Source of the DNA: Zoogloea dura
GTDB taxonomy: Bacteria > Pseudomonadota > Gammaproteobacteria > Burkholderiales > Rhodocyclaceae
Direction: 5' to 3'
Assembly (NCBI RefSeq): GCF_012927165.1
Contig: NZ_JABBGA010000026.1
Coordinates: 1-64,000 of the forward strand
Length of the DNA stretch: 64,000 bases
The notes under the pieces were generated by a model. That model worked only from the letters and a program-made list of their open reading frames with translations, was not told where the DNA came from and made no database searches. Numbering within the stretch: the first letter of the stretch is position 1; each line of letters starts with the position of its first letter. The position numbers were made by a program, and so were the translations under genes. Below are positions 43,752 to 53,071 of the stretch, in pieces.

Positions 43752-46091
43752 ATGCGGATTATGACAATCGTGTTCTGTGGCGGTGTGCTGGCCTTCCAGT
43801 TCATGCCGGCCATGCCTTCTCGCAGGGTATTCCTGGCGCTTGCTGTCGCTGCGGGACTGGCAGGGCTGGCCGGGTGGTGGCTGCGCTCGAGGTGGCCCGG
43901 CATGGGGCGGGGGATGCTGCTGCTGGCGGCGTGTGCGGCGGGTTTCCAGTATGCCGGCTGGCGGGCGGAGAACCGCCTGGCCGAGAGCCTGCCCATGGCC
44001 TGGGAGGGGCGCGATGTCGTCGTGACCGGCGTGGTCGCGTCCCTGCCCCAGGCCTTCGAGCGGGGGCAGCGCTTTGTGTTCGATCTGGATGAGAGTGCGC
44101 TGCCCCTGCCCGGGCGGATCTCGCTGGCCTGGTACGAAGGTCCCGGGGACGGAGCGGGGCAGGCGCCGCCCACGCTCCATGCGGGGCAGCGCTGGCGGCT
44201 CACGGTGCGTCTCAAGCGTCCTCACGGCAACCTCAATCCCCATGGTTTCGACTACGAGGGCTGGTTGCTGCAGCAGGGCATCCGGGCCACCGGCTATGTG
44301 CGGCCGGACGGGGAGCGCGTCCTGCTGGAGGCTTTCGTCAATACCTTTGGCTTTGCCGTCGAGCGCCTGCGGGGAGGCCTGCGCGAGCGCTTCCGCCAGG
44401 CGCTGCCGGAGGGACGCTACACCGGGGTGCTCATCGCCCTGGCGATCGGTGACCAGCGCGCCATTCCGGCGGAGCAATGGCGGGTCTTCGCCAGGACCGG
44501 GATCTCGCACCTGGTGGCGATCAGCGGCATGCACGTCACGATGATCGCCGCGCTGGCGGCCCTGCTGGTGGGGGCCGGCTGGCGGCGTTGCCCGGCCCTG
44601 GCGCTGCGCTGGCCGGCGCAGCAGGCGGGGGTGATGGCCGGCTTCGTGGTGGCCTGGGCCTACTGCCTGCTGGCAGGCTGGGGGGTTCCGGCCCAGCGCA
44701 CCCTCTACATGTTGGGCTGCGTCAGCCTGGCGTTGATCCTGCGGCGGGAGGTGGCGCCCAGCCGGGTGCTGGCGGCGGCCTTGGGCGTGGTGGTGCTGAT
44801 CGACCCCTGGTCGGTGCTGGCCGCGGGGTTCTGGCTGTCCTATGGCGCGGTGGCGGTGCTCCTGCTGGTGAGCGCCGGGCGCCTGGGGCCAGGAGGGCGG
44901 GTGCTCACCGTGCTGCGCACCCAGTGGGCCGTCACCCTGGGCTTGGTGCCGGCGCTGCTGGTGCTGTTCCAGCAGTTCTCCCTGGTGTCGCCGCTGGCCA
45001 ACGGCATCGCGATCCCGCTGATCAGCTTTGTAATAACGCCCCTGGCGCTGCTGTTCGCCCTGCTGCCCTTGCAGATGTTTGCCGACCTGGCTCACGGGGC
45101 GATGGTCCTGACCATGCTGCCGGTGGGCTGGCTGGGCGAGTTGCCGGGGGCGGCCTGGCAGCAGGCGGCACCACCTGTAGTGCTGGCCGTCCTGGCCACC
45201 GTCGGCTGCCTGTGGGCCTTGCTGCCGCGCGGCACGCCGGCGCGCCTGGTGGGCCTGCTGCCCTTGCTGGCCCTGCTCCTGTGGTCTCCCGAACGTCCGC
45301 CCGCGGGGCAGGCACGGGTCCGGGTGCTGGATGTGGGGCAGGGGCTGGCCGTGCATGTCCAGACGGCGCAGCACGACCTGCTCTATGACACCGGGCCGGC
45401 CTTCTCGGCGGATGCCAACAGCGGCGAGCGGATCCTCTTGCCCTATCTCCGGGCGGTGGGGGTGCGTCGGCTCGACGTGCTGGTGGTCAGCCACCAGGAC
45501 CAGGATCACGCCGGCGGAGCCGAGTCCGTGCTGGCCGGGCTGCCGGTGGTGCGGGTCCTGGCGTCCCTGCCTTACAACCATCCGCTGCGCCTGATCGCCG
45601 GCCCGCGCGGCGAGGCCTGTGCCGCCGGCCAGGCCTGGGAGTGGGATGGCGTTCGCTTCCGCGTGCTGCACCCCGTCGACCCGGTGGGCGAAGGGCGGGC
45701 CGGCAACGAGGCGAGCTGCGTGCTGCAGGTGGAGGCGGCCGGCCGGAAGGTGCTGCTGAGCTCGGATATCGAGGCCGTGTCCGAGGCGCAGATCCTCGCC
45801 CGGGAGGGCAGCGCCGTGGCCAGCGAGTTCGTCGTGGCACCCCATCATGGCAGCCGGACTTCCTCCACCGCTGCCTTCATCGCGGCGACGGCGCCGCGCT
45901 GGGTGATCTTTCCGGTGGGCTACCGGAACCGCTTCCGGCATCCGGCTGCGGATGTGTGGGCGAGATGGGAGGAGACCGGGGTCGGCATGCTGCGCACCGA
46001 TCTGGCGGGGGCGGTGTCATTCAACCTGGCTCCGGCGGCGGAACCGGTGGCCGAGCGCGAGCGGGCGCCCCGTTACTGGCATGGTCGGTGA
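43752..46091 (+). CDS. comEC: DNA uptake channel protein ComEC/Rec2
   Basis: 779 aa from ATG 43752. N-terminal helices and an OB-like extracytoplasmic domain (DUF4131), then the competence domain with GVLIALAIGDQRAI and FARTGISHLVAISGMHVTMI. The C-terminal metallo-beta-lactamase-like domain has VLDVGQGLAVHVQ, VVSHQDQDHAGGAESVL and VVAPHHGSRTSS. ComEC translocates single-stranded DNA across the inner membrane during transformation; the nuclease-like domain probably processes it. The full length with intact motifs suggests that DNA uptake is retained. Confidence 0.95.
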   Translation: MRIMTIVFCGGVLAFQFMPAMPSRRVFLALAVAAGLAGLAGWWLRSRWPGMGRGMLLLAACAAGFQYAGWRAENRLAESLPMAWEGRDVVVTGVVASLPQAFERGQRFVFDLDESALPLPGRISLAWYEGPGDGAGQAPPTLHAGQRWRLTVRLKRPHGNLNPHGFDYEGWLLQQGIRATGYVRPDGERVLLEAFVNTFGFAVERLRGGLRERFRQALPEGRYTGVLIALAIGDQRAIPAEQWRVFARTGISHLVAISGMHVTMIAALAALLVGAGWRRCPALALRWPAQQAGVMAGFVVAWAYCLLAGWGVPAQRTLYMLGCVSLALILRREVAPSRVLAAALGVVVLIDPWSVLAAGFWLSYGAVAVLLLVSAGRLGPGGRVLTVLRTQWAVTLGLVPALLVLFQQFSLVSPLANGIAIPLISFVITPLALLFALLPLQMFADLAHGAMVLTMLPVGWLGELPGAAWQQAAPPVVLAVLATVGCLWALLPRGTPARLVGLLPLLALLLWSPERPPAGQARVRVLDVGQGLAVHVQTAQHDLLYDTGPAFSADANSGERILLPYLRAVGVRRLDVLVVSHQDQDHAGGAESVLAGLPVVRVLASLPYNHPLRLIAGPRGEACAAGQAWEWDGVRFRVLHPVDPVGEGRAGNEASCVLQVEAAGRKVLLSSDIEAVSEAQILAREGSAVASEFVVAPHHGSRTSSTAAFIAATAPRWVIFPVGYRNRFRHPAADVWARWEETGVGMLRTDLAGAVSFNLAPAAEPVAERERAPRYWHGR

Positions 46092-46151
46092 GGGCGTGGC
46101 CGGTGGCGATGCTATCCTTGGCCCCATTCTTTCGTTTCCTCTGGTCTGTCC

Positions 46152-47045
46152 ATGAACCTCCCTTCTTCCGTTCGAGATCCCGTTGCCCCCGGTGAGCCGC
46201 GCCTGCGGGATGTCCAGTGCTGCGGGCCCCACGGTTTGCACCGCATGGCCTACACGGAGTGGGGCGATCCGGCCAACCCCAGGGTGCTGGTGTGCGTGCA
46301 TGGCCTGACCCGCAACGGCCGGGATTTCGACGATCTGGCGCGGGCGCTGGCCAGCGAGTATCGGGTGGTCTGCCCGGACGTGGTGGGGCGGGGGCGCAGC
46401 GGCTGGCTGGTGGTGAAGGACGACTACCAGCTGCCGCTGTATGCGGCCGACATGGTCACGCTGATTGCCCGCCTGGATGTTCCCGAGGTGCATTGGGTGG
46501 GCACCTCCATGGGCGGGCTGATTGGCATGCTGCTGGCGAGCATGCCCGGCAACCCGATCCGGCGCCTGGTGCTCAACGACGTGGGGCCGGTGATCATCGC
46601 CGAGGCGGTGCGGCGGATCGGCGAGTACGTGGGCATGGCCCCGGTGTTCCCCGATATCGATGCGGCCGAGGCCTATATCCGGGCGGTCAGCGTGCCCTTC
46701 GGCAATCTTCCCGACGCCCAGTGGCGGCATCTGACCGAGACTTCGATCCACCCGGTGGAGGGTGGCTGGGCGATGCGCTACGACCCGGGGCTGGGTGACT
46801 CCTTCCGCAAGACACCGCTGCAGACGGACGTCGATCTGTGGCCCCTCTACGAGTCGATCAGCTGCCCGACCCTGGTGCTGCGCGGCGCCCAGTCGGACCT
46901 GCTCGCGCGTGAGACGGCGGAGGCCATGGCGCTGCGTGGCCCGAAGGCCCGCGTGGTTGAGGTGCCGGACGTGGGCCATGCGCCCACCCTGATGGATCCT
47001 GCACAGATCGCTCCGATCCGGGACTTCCTGCTGGAGGTGCGTTGA
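46152..47045 (+). CDS. Alpha/beta-fold hydrolase
   Basis: 297 aa. Nucleophile elbow WVGTSMGGLIGM, oxyanion HG motif VCVHGLTRNGRDF, acid around LRGAQSDLLAR and the C-terminal His in VPDVGHAPTLMDP complete a catalytic triad. Close to the family of small esterases/haloalkane-dehalogenase-like hydrolases; the substrate is unknown. Its TGA overlaps the next ATG (TGATG), so it is coupled to the DUF599 gene. Confidence 0.9.
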   Translation: MNLPSSVRDPVAPGEPRLRDVQCCGPHGLHRMAYTEWGDPANPRVLVCVHGLTRNGRDFDDLARALASEYRVVCPDVVGRGRSGWLVVKDDYQLPLYAADMVTLIARLDVPEVHWVGTSMGGLIGMLLASMPGNPIRRLVLNDVGPVIIAEAVRRIGEYVGMAPVFPDIDAAEAYIRAVSVPFGNLPDAQWRHLTETSIHPVEGGWAMRYDPGLGDSFRKTPLQTDVDLWPLYESISCPTLVLRGAQSDLLARETAEAMALRGPKARVVEVPDVGHAPTLMDPAQIAPIRDFLLEVR

Positions 47046-47731
47046 TGCACGGGGTGTGGCTGACCGCCTTCAGTCCGGTGGATTGGCTGGCCCTGGTCTG
47101 GTTCCTGGCGTGCTGGTTCGGTTACGGCTGGGTGGTGGAACACGGCCCCGGCGGCACCATGCGCGGGCTGCTGGGAGCCAGCCACTGGTTTCGCGAGGAA
47201 TGGGGCCGCCAGATGCTGCGGCGGGAGGTGCGGGTGGCCGATTCGGGGCTGATCGGCAACCTGATGCAGAACGTGTCCTTCTATGCAAACACCACGATCT
47301 ATGTGATCGCCGGCCTGCTGGCCCTGCTTGGCACCATGGACAAGCTGATCGACGTGGCTTCCGACCTCCCCTTTGCCCGGCATGTGTCGCGGGAACTGTG
47401 GGAGGTCAAGCTGATCCTGCTGCTGCTGGTCTTCGTGGTGGCCTACTTCAAGTTCACCTGGGCCCTGCGCCAGTTCAACATGCTGTCCATCCTGATCGGC
47501 GCGGCGCCCCCGCCGGGAGAGGGCACCGAGGAGGATGCCCAGCGTTTCGCCAAGGTGAACTCCCTGGCCGGCGATGAATTCAACCGGGGCATCCGGGCCT
47601 ATTACTTCGGGCTGGCGGCGGTGTTCTGGTTCGTCCAGCCCTGGGCCTTTGCGGCGGTGACCACCCTGATCGTGCTGGTGCTCTACCGCCGCGATTTCAT
47701 GTCGCAGACCTACGCCGCGATGCGTCGCTGA
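47045..47731 (+). CDS. DUF599-family membrane protein
   Basis: 228 aa with four or five transmembrane helices: FSPVDWLALVWFLACWFGYG, NTTIYVIAGLLALLGTMDKL, LILLLLVFVVAYFKFTWALR and AVTTLIVLVLYRRDF. The conserved NLMQNVSFYANTTIYVIAGL and SLAGDEFNRGIRAYYFGLAA stretches are typical of DUF599. Function unknown. It is translationally coupled to the upstream hydrolase and converges with msrB with no gap. Confidence 0.88.
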   Translation: MHGVWLTAFSPVDWLALVWFLACWFGYGWVVEHGPGGTMRGLLGASHWFREEWGRQMLRREVRVADSGLIGNLMQNVSFYANTTIYVIAGLLALLGTMDKLIDVASDLPFARHVSRELWEVKLILLLLVFVVAYFKFTWALRQFNMLSILIGAAPPPGEGTEEDAQRFAKVNSLAGDEFNRGIRAYYFGLAAVFWFVQPWAFAAVTTLIVLVLYRRDFMSQTYAAMRR

Positions 47732-48130
47732 TCACTCGTCCTGCTCGAGCTTCACCGAAACGGAGTTGATGCAGTAGCGCAGGCCGGTGGGGGCCGGGCC
47801 GTCCTCGAAGACGTGCCCGAGGTGGGCGCCGCAGTCACGGCACAGCACTTCGGTGCGCAGCATGAAGTGGCTGCGGTCTTCGGTCTCCTCGACGTTTTCG
47901 GGGGCCGCGGCGGAGTGGAAGCTCGGCCAGCCGCAGCCGGAGTCGAACTTGTGCTCGGACGAGAACAGGTCGGCGCCACAGCACACACACACGTATTTAC
48001 CCTGCTCGTGGCAGTCCCAGTAGCGGCCGGTGAAGGCGCGCTCGGTGCCTTTCTGGCGAGCCACCTGGTATTCCTCGGGGCTGAGCTGGGCACGCCATTC
48101 GGCGTCGGTCTTTTCGATCTTGCGGGTCAT
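47732..48130 (-). CDS. msrB: Peptide-methionine (R)-S-oxide reductase MsrB
   Basis: 132 aa. The zinc Cys pairs CVCCGADLF and [10 protein letters not shown], the substrate motif [11 protein letters not shown] and the catalytic Cys in RYCINSVSV are all present. It reduces the R form of oxidised methionine in proteins in the cytoplasm, using thioredoxin. Confidence 0.97.
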   Translation of the reverse strand: MTRKIEKTDAEWRAQLSPEEYQVARQKGTERAFTGRYWDCHEQGKYVCVCCGADLFSSEHKFDSGCGWPSFHSAAAPENVEETEDRSHFMLRTEVLCRDCGAHLGHVFEDGPAPTGLRYCINSVSVKLEQDE

Positions 48131-48202
48131 GATGTGCTCCGGTGGGGGATGCCGGATTGAGGGTGCGCGGGCGGAGGAGTTCCCGCCCGCGCGTACTCGC
48201 TT

Positions 48203-49378
48203 TCAGTGGAGATGCTTGGGCATCTGCTCGGCCTGCTCCTCGGGCAGCTCCGCGTGCACCGCTTCGCCTTCCGGCGATGGATACATGGGGGCCCCGCAGT
48301 CGTCGCAGTATTCCATCGGGAACTCGTTGTCGAGCACCAGGATGTCGGTGATGCCGCAGGCCCGCAGGGTGGCCTCGATCTGGCCGAGGGTCTCGCTGCT
48401 CTCGTCCTCGGCGCCCAGCAGCGGCCACACCACGCCATGCACCACCTCGTTCTGGTTGCGCAGGGTGAAGCCGATGCGGAATTCTTCCACCTGGCGTTCG
48501 AAGAAGGGCGCGACCACCGCCCGCAGCCCCGCCGCCGGAGCGTCCAGGGTGGTACTCAGGAAGGCCACCGAGGCCTGGATGGAGTAGGGGCGGGAGGTCT
48601 TGTCGGCTTCCCGGCTGGCGGCGAAGTAGGCATTGGGCAGCACCACCTCGAAGGCGCAGCCGGTGAGCAGCGGGGCTACGCAGGCGCCGCCCTGGGCGCG
48701 CCATTGCTCCAGCGCCTGGTCGCGGCTGCAATCCTCTTCCTGCCAACGGAAGATGGGGGCCCCCTTGGGGACCATCACCGCGCCCAGCAGGTAGCGGTTG
48801 TCGGACAGGAACTGCGCCGTCTCGGGCAGGTTGTCGGTCTTGATGTGCAGGTCGCCGTCGCCTTCGGCGGCCTTGCCCAGGTGGGTCGCAAAGTCCGCGG
48901 TGGCGCAGTAGCCCTGGGGCAGCTGGTCGGGGCTGAACAGGAAGTCGGCGAGGGCCAGCTTGACGCCGGAGGCCAGCACATGGGCCTTCAGGTGCACCCG
49001 CAGGTTGGCCATGACGGCCGCGGCGATGGGGGCGGCGGGAATGCGGTAGCGCGACCAGGCCATGACCGGCGCGGCGATCAGCAGTACGTCATGCTGCGCG
49101 TCTGACTTGAGGGCGCCTTCGGCCCGGGATTCGATCATGTCGGCCAGCTCGTCGTAGGCGTGCACGCTGGTGGTGGCCGAGCCCAGATGATCGAGGGCCG
49201 TGGTGAGGGCGTCCTCGTCTTCCGCGCTGAGCAGGCCGTCCACGGCGTCGGCGAGGCGTTGATCCCAGAAATGGTCTTCGGCACGACTGCTGGAGTCGGC
49301 GAGACCGTTGGCGAGCCACAGGAGCTGTTCGGCGTCCCGCGGCAGTCCGCCGCGGCGCCCGAGGCGATTTCGTTTCAT
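48203..49378 (-). CDS. DUF2863 family protein
   Basis: 391 aa, soluble, no signal. Begins MKRNRLGRRGGLPRDAEQLL and ends with an acidic/His-rich tail after a CxxC (MEYCDDCGAPMYPSPEGEAV) that could bind zinc. DUF2863 is found in betaproteobacteria and has no known function. It is 63 bases from the ppsR stop on the same strand. Confidence 0.88.
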   Translation of the reverse strand: MKRNRLGRRGGLPRDAEQLLWLANGLADSSSRAEDHFWDQRLADAVDGLLSAEDEDALTTALDHLGSATTSVHAYDELADMIESRAEGALKSDAQHDVLLIAAPVMAWSRYRIPAAPIAAAVMANLRVHLKAHVLASGVKLALADFLFSPDQLPQGYCATADFATHLGKAAEGDGDLHIKTDNLPETAQFLSDNRYLLGAVMVPKGAPIFRWQEEDCSRDQALEQWRAQGGACVAPLLTGCAFEVVLPNAYFAASREADKTSRPYSIQASVAFLSTTLDAPAAGLRAVVAPFFERQVEEFRIGFTLRNQNEVVHGVVWPLLGAEDESSETLGQIEATLRACGITDILVLDNEFPMEYCDDCGAPMYPSPEGEAVHAELPEEQAEQMPKHLH

Positions 49379-49441
49379 CGGGGGCTCTCCTTGTTATTGA
49401 GGTTTGGACAGGGCCGGATGGCGGGGATTCCCGCCGCCCGG

Positions 49442-50266
49442 TCAGTAGGACGAGGGGTCCAGGCGGACTTCCTGCAGGATGATGGTGGAGATCTCTTCGA
49501 TCGACTTGGCGGTGGAGTCCAGCCACTTGATGCCCTCGCGCTTCATCATGCGCTGGGCCGCCTCGATCTCGCCGAAACAGTTCTCGAGGGAGGCGTAGCG
49601 GCTGTTGGGGCGGCGTTCCTGGCGGATCTGCGAGAGGCGGTCGGGGCTGATGGTCAGGCCGAACAGCTTGCTGCGGTGGCGAGTCAGCTCGACCGGCAGC
49701 TTGTTGCGCTCGAAGTCTTCGGGGATCAGCGGGTAGTTGGCCGCCTTGATGCCGAACTGCATGGCCAGGTAGAGGCTGGTCGGGGTCTTGCCCGAACGGC
49801 TGACGCCCACCAGGATCACGTCGGCCTCTTCGAGGTCGGAGTGGGACACGCCGTCGTCGTGGGCCAGGGTGAAGTTGATCGCTTCGATGCGTTTCTTGTA
49901 GTCCTGGCTGTCGGCGATGCCGTGGAAGCGCCCGGCGGCATGGGTGGAGCGCTGGCCGAGTTCGCTTTCCAGGGGCTCGATGAACTTCTCGAAGAGGTCG
50001 AGGAAGAGGGCGTCCACCTCTTTCAGGGCCGCCACCGCTTCCGGATTGACCAGGGTGTTGAAGACGATCGGGCGGCTGCCGCTTTCCACTGCGGCGTCGC
50101 GGATCCGCAGGGCGCAGTCACGGGCCTTCTCGGGGGTGTCGACGAAGGGCAGGCGGTGATTGCGGAAACGGGTTTCCGGAAACTGGGCCAGCAGGCTGTG
50201 GCCAAGGGTTTCGGCGGTGATGCCAGTGCCGTCGGAAATGAAGAAAACGGGGCGGGTCTGGTTCAT
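49442..50266 (-). CDS. ppsR: PEP synthase regulatory kinase/pyrophosphorylase (DUF299)
   Basis: 274 aa from ATG 50266. [20 protein letters not shown], and the P-loop [15 protein letters not shown] with the downstream [14 protein letters not shown], are diagnostic. It switches PEP synthase off by ADP-dependent phosphorylation of a Thr and on again by Pi-dependent dephosphorylation. It is divergent from its target ppsA, sharing a 258-base intergenic region. Confidence 0.96.
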   Translation of the reverse strand: MNQTRPVFFISDGTGITAETLGHSLLAQFPETRFRNHRLPFVDTPEKARDCALRIRDAAVESGSRPIVFNTLVNPEAVAALKEVDALFLDLFEKFIEPLESELGQRSTHAAGRFHGIADSQDYKKRIEAINFTLAHDDGVSHSDLEEADVILVGVSRSGKTPTSLYLAMQFGIKAANYPLIPEDFERNKLPVELTRHRSKLFGLTISPDRLSQIRQERRPNSRYASLENCFGEIEAAQRMMKREGIKWLDSTAKSIEEISTIILQEVRLDPSSY

Positions 50267-50524
50267 GGGCGTGCCAACAGGGAATGAACGGATCACAGGC
50301 GCGGAGGGAGAGGCGCCAGCTCCGCATCTTATCCCATTCCGGCCTTTAGTCCGGCAGCCGGGCAGACAGGATGTTGCCGATCCGTGACCGGTTCGGCGGG
50401 GCGTCCTATCATGCTGACGTTAGGATAAACCCTGCATGCGGCGGAGCAGCAAACCACTTACAATACGCCCCAACAAGAATATTCAACGCTTTGCACTTTT
50501 TCCCTTATCTCCCAGGAAGATCCC

Positions 50525-52894
50525 ATGTCCCGTAATGTCATTCCTTTCCAAGAGCTGCGCATGTCCGATGTGGAGCAGGTCGGCGGAAAGAACGCGTCCC
50601 TCGGCGAAATGATCAGCCAGCTGCCCTCCAGCGTGCGTGTGCCGGGCGGCTTTGCCACCACTGCGGATGCCTACCGCCAGTTCCTGTCCCACCAGGGCCT
50701 CGCCGAGCGCATCAGCGCCGCGCTGGAAAGCCTGGACGTGGATGACGTGGTGGCCCTGGCCCGCACCGGCACCCAGATCCGCCAGTGGATCGTCGACACC
50801 CCCTTCCCGGCCGAGCTCGAAGTCGAGATCAAGACCGCCTACGACAAGCTCACCGCCGAAGGCGAGGGCAGCTTCGCCGTGCGTTCCTCCGCCACCGCGG
50901 AAGATCTGCCGGATGCCTCCTTCGCCGGCCAGCAGGAGTCCTTCCTGAACATCCACGGCTACGAGAACATCCTCCACGCCATCAAGGAAGTGTTTGCCTC
51001 CCTGTACAACGACCGTGCCATCGCCTACCGCGTGCACAAGGGCTTCACCCACGCCGAGGTGGCCCTGTCCGCCGGCGTGCAGCGCATGGTCCGTTCCGAC
51101 ATCGGCGCCTCCGGCGTGATGTTCACCATGGACACCGAGTCCGGCTTCGACGGTGTGGTCTTCATCACCGCCTCCTACGGCTTGGGCGAAACCGTGGTGC
51201 AGGGCGCCGTGAACCCGGACGAGTTCTACGTGCACAAGGCCACCCTGGCCCAGGGCAAGCCGGCCGTGATCCGTCGCAACCTGGGTTCCAAGCTGATCAA
51301 GATGGTCTTTGCCGAGAAGAAGGAAGCCGGCAAGTCCACCCGCACCATCGATGTGGCCGAAGCCGAGCGCAACGTTTACTCCCTGACCGACGAGGACGTG
51401 CTGGAGCTGGGCCGCTACGCCATGATCATCGAGCAGCACTACGGCCGTCCGATGGACATCGAGTGGGGCAAGAGCGGCGACGACGGCAAGCTGTACATCC
51501 TGCAGGCCCGTCCGGAAACCGTGAAGAGCCAGCAGTCCGGCCACGTGATGGAGAAGTACCGCCTCAAGCAGTACGGCAAGTCCCTGACCCACGGCCGTGC
51601 CATCGGCCAGAAGATCGGTGCCGGCCAGGTCCGTATCGTCAAGGACGCCTCCGAGATGGATCGTGTGAAGGCTGGCGACATCCTCGTCACCGACATGACC
51701 GACCCGAACTGGGAGCCGGTGATGAAGCGCGCCGCCGCCATCGTCACCAACCGCGGCGGCCGTACCTGCCACGCGGCGATCATCGCCCGTGAGCTGGGCA
51801 TCCCCGCCATCGTCGGTTGCGGCAACGCCACCGAGGTGCTGGAAGAGAACGACGAAGCCACCGTGTCCTGTGCCGAAGGCGACACCGGCTACGTGTACCG
51901 CGGCAAGCTGGACTTCGAAGTGGTCACCACCGACATGGGCAACCTGCCCGACATCCCGGTGAAGATCATGATGAACGTGGGCAACCCGGAGCTGGCCTTC
52001 GAGTTCGCGCAGATCCCCAACGCCGGTGTGGGCCTGGCCCGCCTGGAGTTCGTGATCAACAACATGATCGGCATCCACCCCAAGGCGATCCTCGAGATCA
52101 ACCAGGTGCCGGCCAGCCTGCGTGCCGAGATCACCCGCCGTTCCCGCGGTTACGCCACCCCCAAGCAGTTCTTCATCGAGAAGCTGGTGGAAGGCGTTGC
52201 AACCATCGCCGCGGCCTTCTACCCGAAGCCCGTGATCGTGCGCCTGTCGGACTTCAAGTCCAACGAGTACCGCAAGCTGCTGGGCGGCGAGATCTACGAG
52301 CCGGAAGAAGAAAACCCCATGCTGGGCTTCCGTGGCGCCTCCCGCTACATCGCCCACAGTTTCCGCGACTGCTTCGAACTCGAATGCGCCGCCATGAAGA
52401 AGGTGCGCAACGAACTGGGCCTAACCAACGTGCAGCTGATGGTGCCCTTCGTGCGTAACGTGGAAGAAGCCAAGGGCGTGGTCGATCTGCTGGCCGAGCA
52501 CGGCCTGAAACAGGGCGAGAACGACCTCAAGCTCATCATGATGTGCGAGATCCCGTCCAACGCGCTGCTGGCCGAACAATTCCTGCAGCACTTCGACGGC
52601 TTCTCCATCGGCTCCAACGACCTGACCCAGCTGACCCTGGGCCTGGACCGCGACTCCGGCCTGGTGGCCCACGCCTTCGACGAACGTGATCCGGCCGTCA
52701 AGATGCTGCTGTCGATGGCCATCAGCGGTGCCAACAAGTTGGGCAAGTACGTCGGTATCTGCGGCCAGGGGCCTTCCGACCATGCCGACTTCGCCGAGTG
52801 GCTGATGGACGAAGGCATCCAGACCATCTCCCTGAACCCGGATACGGTGGTCGATACCTGGTTGAAGCTGGCGGCGCACAGCAAGGGCGAGTAA
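50525..52894 (+). CDS. ppsA: Phosphoenolpyruvate synthase
   Basis: 789 aa. ATP-grasp N-terminal domain with [20 protein letters not shown], the swivelling phosphohistidine domain with [20 protein letters not shown] (catalytic His), and the PEP-binding barrel ([20 protein letters not shown]). It makes PEP, AMP and phosphate from pyruvate and ATP, the entry to gluconeogenesis on organic acids or acetone-derived C2/C3 units. The Thr two residues before the catalytic His is the PpsR target. A strong terminator follows. Confidence 0.97.
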   Translation: MSRNVIPFQELRMSDVEQVGGKNASLGEMISQLPSSVRVPGGFATTADAYRQFLSHQGLAERISAALESLDVDDVVALARTGTQIRQWIVDTPFPAELEVEIKTAYDKLTAEGEGSFAVRSSATAEDLPDASFAGQQESFLNIHGYENILHAIKEVFASLYNDRAIAYRVHKGFTHAEVALSAGVQRMVRSDIGASGVMFTMDTESGFDGVVFITASYGLGETVVQGAVNPDEFYVHKATLAQGKPAVIRRNLGSKLIKMVFAEKKEAGKSTRTIDVAEAERNVYSLTDEDVLELGRYAMIIEQHYGRPMDIEWGKSGDDGKLYILQARPETVKSQQSGHVMEKYRLKQYGKSLTHGRAIGQKIGAGQVRIVKDASEMDRVKAGDILVTDMTDPNWEPVMKRAAAIVTNRGGRTCHAAIIARELGIPAIVGCGNATEVLEENDEATVSCAEGDTGYVYRGKLDFEVVTTDMGNLPDIPVKIMMNVGNPELAFEFAQIPNAGVGLARLEFVINNMIGIHPKAILEINQVPASLRAEITRRSRGYATPKQFFIEKLVEGVATIAAAFYPKPVIVRLSDFKSNEYRKLLGGEIYEPEEENPMLGFRGASRYIAHSFRDCFELECAAMKKVRNELGLTNVQLMVPFVRNVEEAKGVVDLLAEHGLKQGENDLKLIMMCEIPSNALLAEQFLQHFDGFSIGSNDLTQLTLGLDRDSGLVAHAFDERDPAVKMLLSMAISGANKLGKYVGICGQGPSDHADFAEWLMDEGIQTISLNPDTVVDTWLKLAAHSKGE

Positions 52895-52924
52895 ACCTCG
52901 CCTGCCATCTGGCTGTAATTGAAG

Positions 52925-52952
52925 CCGGCCCGTCGCAAGACGGGCCGGTTTT
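52925..52952 (+). terminator. Rho-independent terminator of ppsA
   Basis: CCGGCCCGTC-GCAA-GACGGGCCGG stem (10 perfect bp, GNRA-like loop) followed by TTTT, 30 bases after the ppsA stop. Confidence 0.92.
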
Positions 52953-53041
52953 GTATTGGGCGGTCTGGATTGTATTGGGCGGTCTGGATTGTATTGGGCG
53001 GTCTGGATTGGATTGGGTGGTCTGGATTGGATTGGGTGGGG
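52952..53041. repeat. 19-bp tandem repeat, about 4.5 copies
   Basis: Unit TGTATTGGGCGGTCTGGAT occurs three times exactly (52952-53008), once with two changes (53009-53027) and then partly. It lies between the ppsA terminator and the stop of the TIR-FGE gene, outside coding sequence, so copy number could vary without a direct protein effect. Confidence 0.92.
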
Positions 53042-53071
53042 TGGGTTCAGCGCGGCAGGGGCAGGTCGCGC

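Noticed and set aside
43101-45941. A 946-residue minus-strand protein upstream of DUF2062
   Set aside because: It is antisense to comEC; only the last 183 residues, from ATG 43652, form a recognised family.
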